Assembly (NCBI GenBank): GCA_964511645.1
Contig: CAZEGV010000002.1
Span: 7,783-71,782 of the forward strand
Origin: CAZEGV01 sp964511645
GTDB taxonomy: Bacteria; Bacteroidota; Bacteroidia; Cytophagales; JAAEPT01
DNA length: 64,000 nt
Reading direction: 5' to 3'
This document shows, in pieces, positions 61,874-64,000 of this stretch. The position numbers were made by a program, and so were the translations under genes. The stretch's first letter is position 1, and each line of letters starts with the position of its first letter. Below the pieces are notes generated by a model. That model did not search any database. It had not been told where the DNA came from and saw nothing but the letters and a program-made list of their open reading frames with translations.

Positions 61874-63884
61874 GCTTCATTCAGATTTTAAACCCACAGG
61901 AGATCAGCCTCAGGCGATTAAGGAACTCGTAGCAGGAATTGGTAGAGGAGATAAAAGCCAAGTTTTACTAGGAGTAACAGGTTCTGGTAAGACTTTTACG
62001 ATTGCCAATATGATTACCCAGCTCAATCGTCCAACACTTATCTTGAGTCATAATAAAACGTTGGCAGCACAACTTTATGGTGAATTTCTACAATTCTTCC
62101 CGAATAACGCAGTAGAATATTTCATCTCTTATTACGATTATTATCAGCCAGAAGCTTATATCCCATCGTCGGGTAAATACATTGAAAAAGACCTTTCTAT
62201 TAATCAAGAGATAGAAAAACTAAGGCTTAAAACTACATCTTCACTGATGTCTGGGCGGAAAGATGTAATTGTTATTGCTTCCGTTTCTTGTATCTACGGT
62301 ATGGGAAACCCAGAAGAGTTTAGTCGTAGTGTACTTACACTTAAGGTAGGAGAAATTGTCAGTCGTAACCAATTTCTATTTTCTTTGGTTGATATATTAT
62401 ATGCTCGAACAACAAGTGATTTTTCGAGAGGAACTTTCAGGGTAAAAGGGGATACGGTAGACATCTTTTTGGCTTATGCTGATTATGCTTATCGCATTAT
62501 CTTTTTCGGAGATGAGATAGAAACTATTCAAGAAATTGACCCTTATACAGGCAAAAGAACAAACGATCTTAAACACGCTACAATATTTCCAGCAAACCTA
62601 TTTGTGACAGGAAAAGATGCTGTTCAAAACGCTATTACTCATATTCAAGATGACTTAGTAAGTCATGTAGCTCAATTTGAATCAGAAGGAAAATACGAAG
62701 AAGCCAAACGCATCAAAGAGCGAACAGAGTTTGATATAGAAATGATGAGAGAATTAGGTTACTGCACAGGTATTGAGAATTATTCAAGATATTTTGATGG
62801 TAGGAAGCCAGGTTCAAGACCTTTCTGTTTACTAGACTATTTTCCGAAAGACTTCCTAATGGTTATTGACGAAAGTCATGTAACACTACCTCAAGTGCAC
62901 GCCATGTATGGAGGAGATAGGTCTCGTAAGGTAAACCTTGTAGAATATGGTTTTAGATTGCCTTCTGCAATGGATAATCGTCCGCTCAAGTATGAAGAGT
63001 TTGAAACAATAAGAGGACAAACGATTTACGTAAGTGCTACTCCTAGTGATTATGAATTACAAGATGCAGGTGGAGTCATTGTAGAGCAGATTATTCGCCC
63101 TACAGGACTACTTGACCCTCCCATTGTTGTTCGACCAAGTATGAATCAGATAGATGACTTTATAGAAGAAGTAGAAAATTGTATTCAATTAGATCAACGT
63201 GTACTTGTAACTACGCTAACCAAAAGAATGGCAGAAGAACTCAGTGCATACTTGGATAACCTGAACCTAAAATCACGTTATATCCACTCAGAAATAGACG
63301 TGATAGAGCGAGTAGAAATATTGAGACAACTTCGATTGGGTGAATTTGATGTCTTAGTAGGCGTTAATTTATTACGAGAAGGAATAGACTTGCCAGAAGT
63401 AGCTTTAGTCGTGATTTTTGACGCAGACAAAGAAGGTTTTTTGCGTAATGCACGATCAATTATACAAACCATAGGAAGGGCTGCTCGTAACGAACACGGT
63501 AGAGTAATTATGTATGCCGACAAAATGACCAAATCAATGCAAAAAGCCATTGACGAAACCCAACGCCGTAGAGCAGTACAGATTGCCCATAATCAAAAAC
63601 ATGGCATTACACCACGTACCATCCTAAAATCCAAAGAAGCCATACTCGCCCAAACGAATGTAGCCGATAAAAATCCAGAGAAAAGAGAATACACCTACAA
63701 AGAAGAAAAAACAGCCATCGCTGCCGATCCAGTTATTCAGTACATGAGTAAAGACCAGTTGCAAAGGTCCATTGATGACACCAAACGCCGTATGGACGAA
63801 GCTGCCAAAGACATGGACTTTATCGAAGCCGCCCGCTATCGTGACGAGTTATTTACCCTACAAGAAAAACAAAATCAGAAATAA
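61866..63884 (+). CDS. uvrB: Excinuclease ABC subunit B
   Basis: Damage-verifying helicase of nucleotide excision repair. The 672 residues have Walker A LGVTGSGKTFTIAN, the beta-hairpin YYDYYQPEAYIP, helicase motifs VIDESH, SATPSDYEL, QTIGRAARN, and a C-terminal UVR domain (MDEAAKDMDFIEAARYRDEL) that binds UvrA/UvrC. Full length. Confidence 0.98.
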   Translation: MFELHSDFKPTGDQPQAIKELVAGIGRGDKSQVLLGVTGSGKTFTIANMITQLNRPTLILSHNKTLAAQLYGEFLQFFPNNAVEYFISYYDYYQPEAYIPSSGKYIEKDLSINQEIEKLRLKTTSSLMSGRKDVIVIASVSCIYGMGNPEEFSRSVLTLKVGEIVSRNQFLFSLVDILYARTTSDFSRGTFRVKGDTVDIFLAYADYAYRIIFFGDEIETIQEIDPYTGKRTNDLKHATIFPANLFVTGKDAVQNAITHIQDDLVSHVAQFESEGKYEEAKRIKERTEFDIEMMRELGYCTGIENYSRYFDGRKPGSRPFCLLDYFPKDFLMVIDESHVTLPQVHAMYGGDRSRKVNLVEYGFRLPSAMDNRPLKYEEFETIRGQTIYVSATPSDYELQDAGGVIVEQIIRPTGLLDPPIVVRPSMNQIDDFIEEVENCIQLDQRVLVTTLTKRMAEELSAYLDNLNLKSRYIHSEIDVIERVEILRQLRLGEFDVLVGVNLLREGIDLPEVALVVIFDADKEGFLRNARSIIQTIGRAARNEHGRVIMYADKMTKSMQKAIDETQRRRAVQIAHNQKHGITPRTILKSKEAILAQTNVADKNPEKREYTYKEEKTAIAADPVIQYMSKDQLQRSIDDTKRRMDEAAKDMDFIEAARYRDELFTLQEKQNQK

Positions 63885-63905
63885 TTTTTTTATTTGGGGC
63901 TTTCA

Positions 63906-63934
63906 GCCACTCGCCAAAAAGGCGAGCTCGTGGC
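63906..63934. repeat. Stem-loop related to repeat copy B
   Basis: GCCACTCGCC, AAAAA, GGCGA-GCTC-GTGGC forms a bulged hairpin. Its reverse complement (CCACGAGCTCGCC, TTTTT, GGCGAGTGG) matches the stem-loop of copy B at 35610-35640 in 24 of 27 positions. It probably begins another, reversed repeat copy that continues past the window. Confidence 0.55.
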
Positions 63935-64000
63935 TGTCGAGCTATTCAAGACCGTTGCAAAACCCTTGTAGTCAATTCTCTCTTTTTATATCCGTTATTT

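Noticed and set aside
1..64000. CRISPR arrays, prophage, integrative element, rRNA
   Set aside because: I saw no direct-repeat/spacer periodicity, integrase, phage structural gene or rRNA sequence; only one tRNA was found.
63885..64000. Terminator for uvrB
   Set aside because: The hairpin at 63906-63934 has no following T-tract and matches a repeat module instead.

Overview
The window comes from an AT-rich Bacteroidota chromosome. The lineage is shown by type IX secretion (T9SS) sorting domains, a PorZ-like propeller protein beside recO, Bacteroidota-type TAnnTTTG promoter boxes, a type-2 IleRS, DUF4197 and DUF2480 proteins, and a sulfite reductase carrying a C-terminal HEPN-like domain. Nearly all of it is ordinary, densely packed core genome. 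There is no prophage, integrative element, CRISPR array or intact insertion sequence.

Layout. 1-2.5 kb: ftsK (cut by the window edge) and pyrD. 3.1-15.2 kb: sulfite reductase, ispE, a NeuD-like acyltransferase, mscL, an OmpH/Skp-like protein, a PAP2 phosphatase, a LYS1/alanine-dehydrogenase-like enzyme, recJ, a GH18 enzyme, nth and an LpxL-like acyltransferase. 15.2-16 kb: a SnoaL-like pseudogene interrupted by a 157-bp inverted-repeat element, then an intergenic hairpin repeat. 16-31 kb: an unknown secreted protein, recO-porZ, tRNA-Cys, ffh, yifB, gmhA, comEC, a GH2 exo-glucosaminidase-like enzyme, and a CNNM/CBS protein. 31-39.6 kb: rpmH-rnpA-S41 protease, a potassium channel, small lipoproteins, and ileS-lspA. 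39.8-43.6 kb: a tightly overlapping operon (cytochrome b5-like, BadF-type kinase, murQ, DHH phosphoesterase, FKBP). 43.6-48.6 kb: a frameshifted His-rich outer-membrane protein, cdsA/psd/purN, a CPBP protease, and dusB with an IscA-like gene. 48.6-54.1 kb: a repeat, a membrane/coiled-coil/zinc-ribbon protein, a T9SS cargo protein, and argG-argC-proB behind a perfect palindrome. 54-64 kb: lipoproteins, a MarR regulator, aat, bcp, a UDP-glucuronate-decarboxylase-like SDR, tsaB, a DUF2480 protein and uvrB.

Functional themes are envelope construction and turnover (ispE, gmhA, the LpxL-like enzyme, cdsA, psd, lspA, murQ), T9SS export, amino-sugar polymer breakdown (GH18, GH2), DNA repair (recJ, nth, recO, uvrB) and translation (ileS, ffh, dusB, rpmH, rnpA, tsaB, aat).

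The points most worth a second look are: the GxHH active-site motif of IleRS, associated with mupirocin hyper-resistance; the MITE-like insertion in the SnoaL pseudogene and a possible diverged relative near 60.56 kb; an intergenic hairpin repeat family whose loop is inverted in one copy; the membrane-anchored coiled-coil protein ending in an IS1595-like zinc ribbon; the palindrome before argG; and promoter boxes placed so that pyrD and the MarR gene may have leaderless or nearly leaderless transcripts. I did not find a clearly new multi-gene system.
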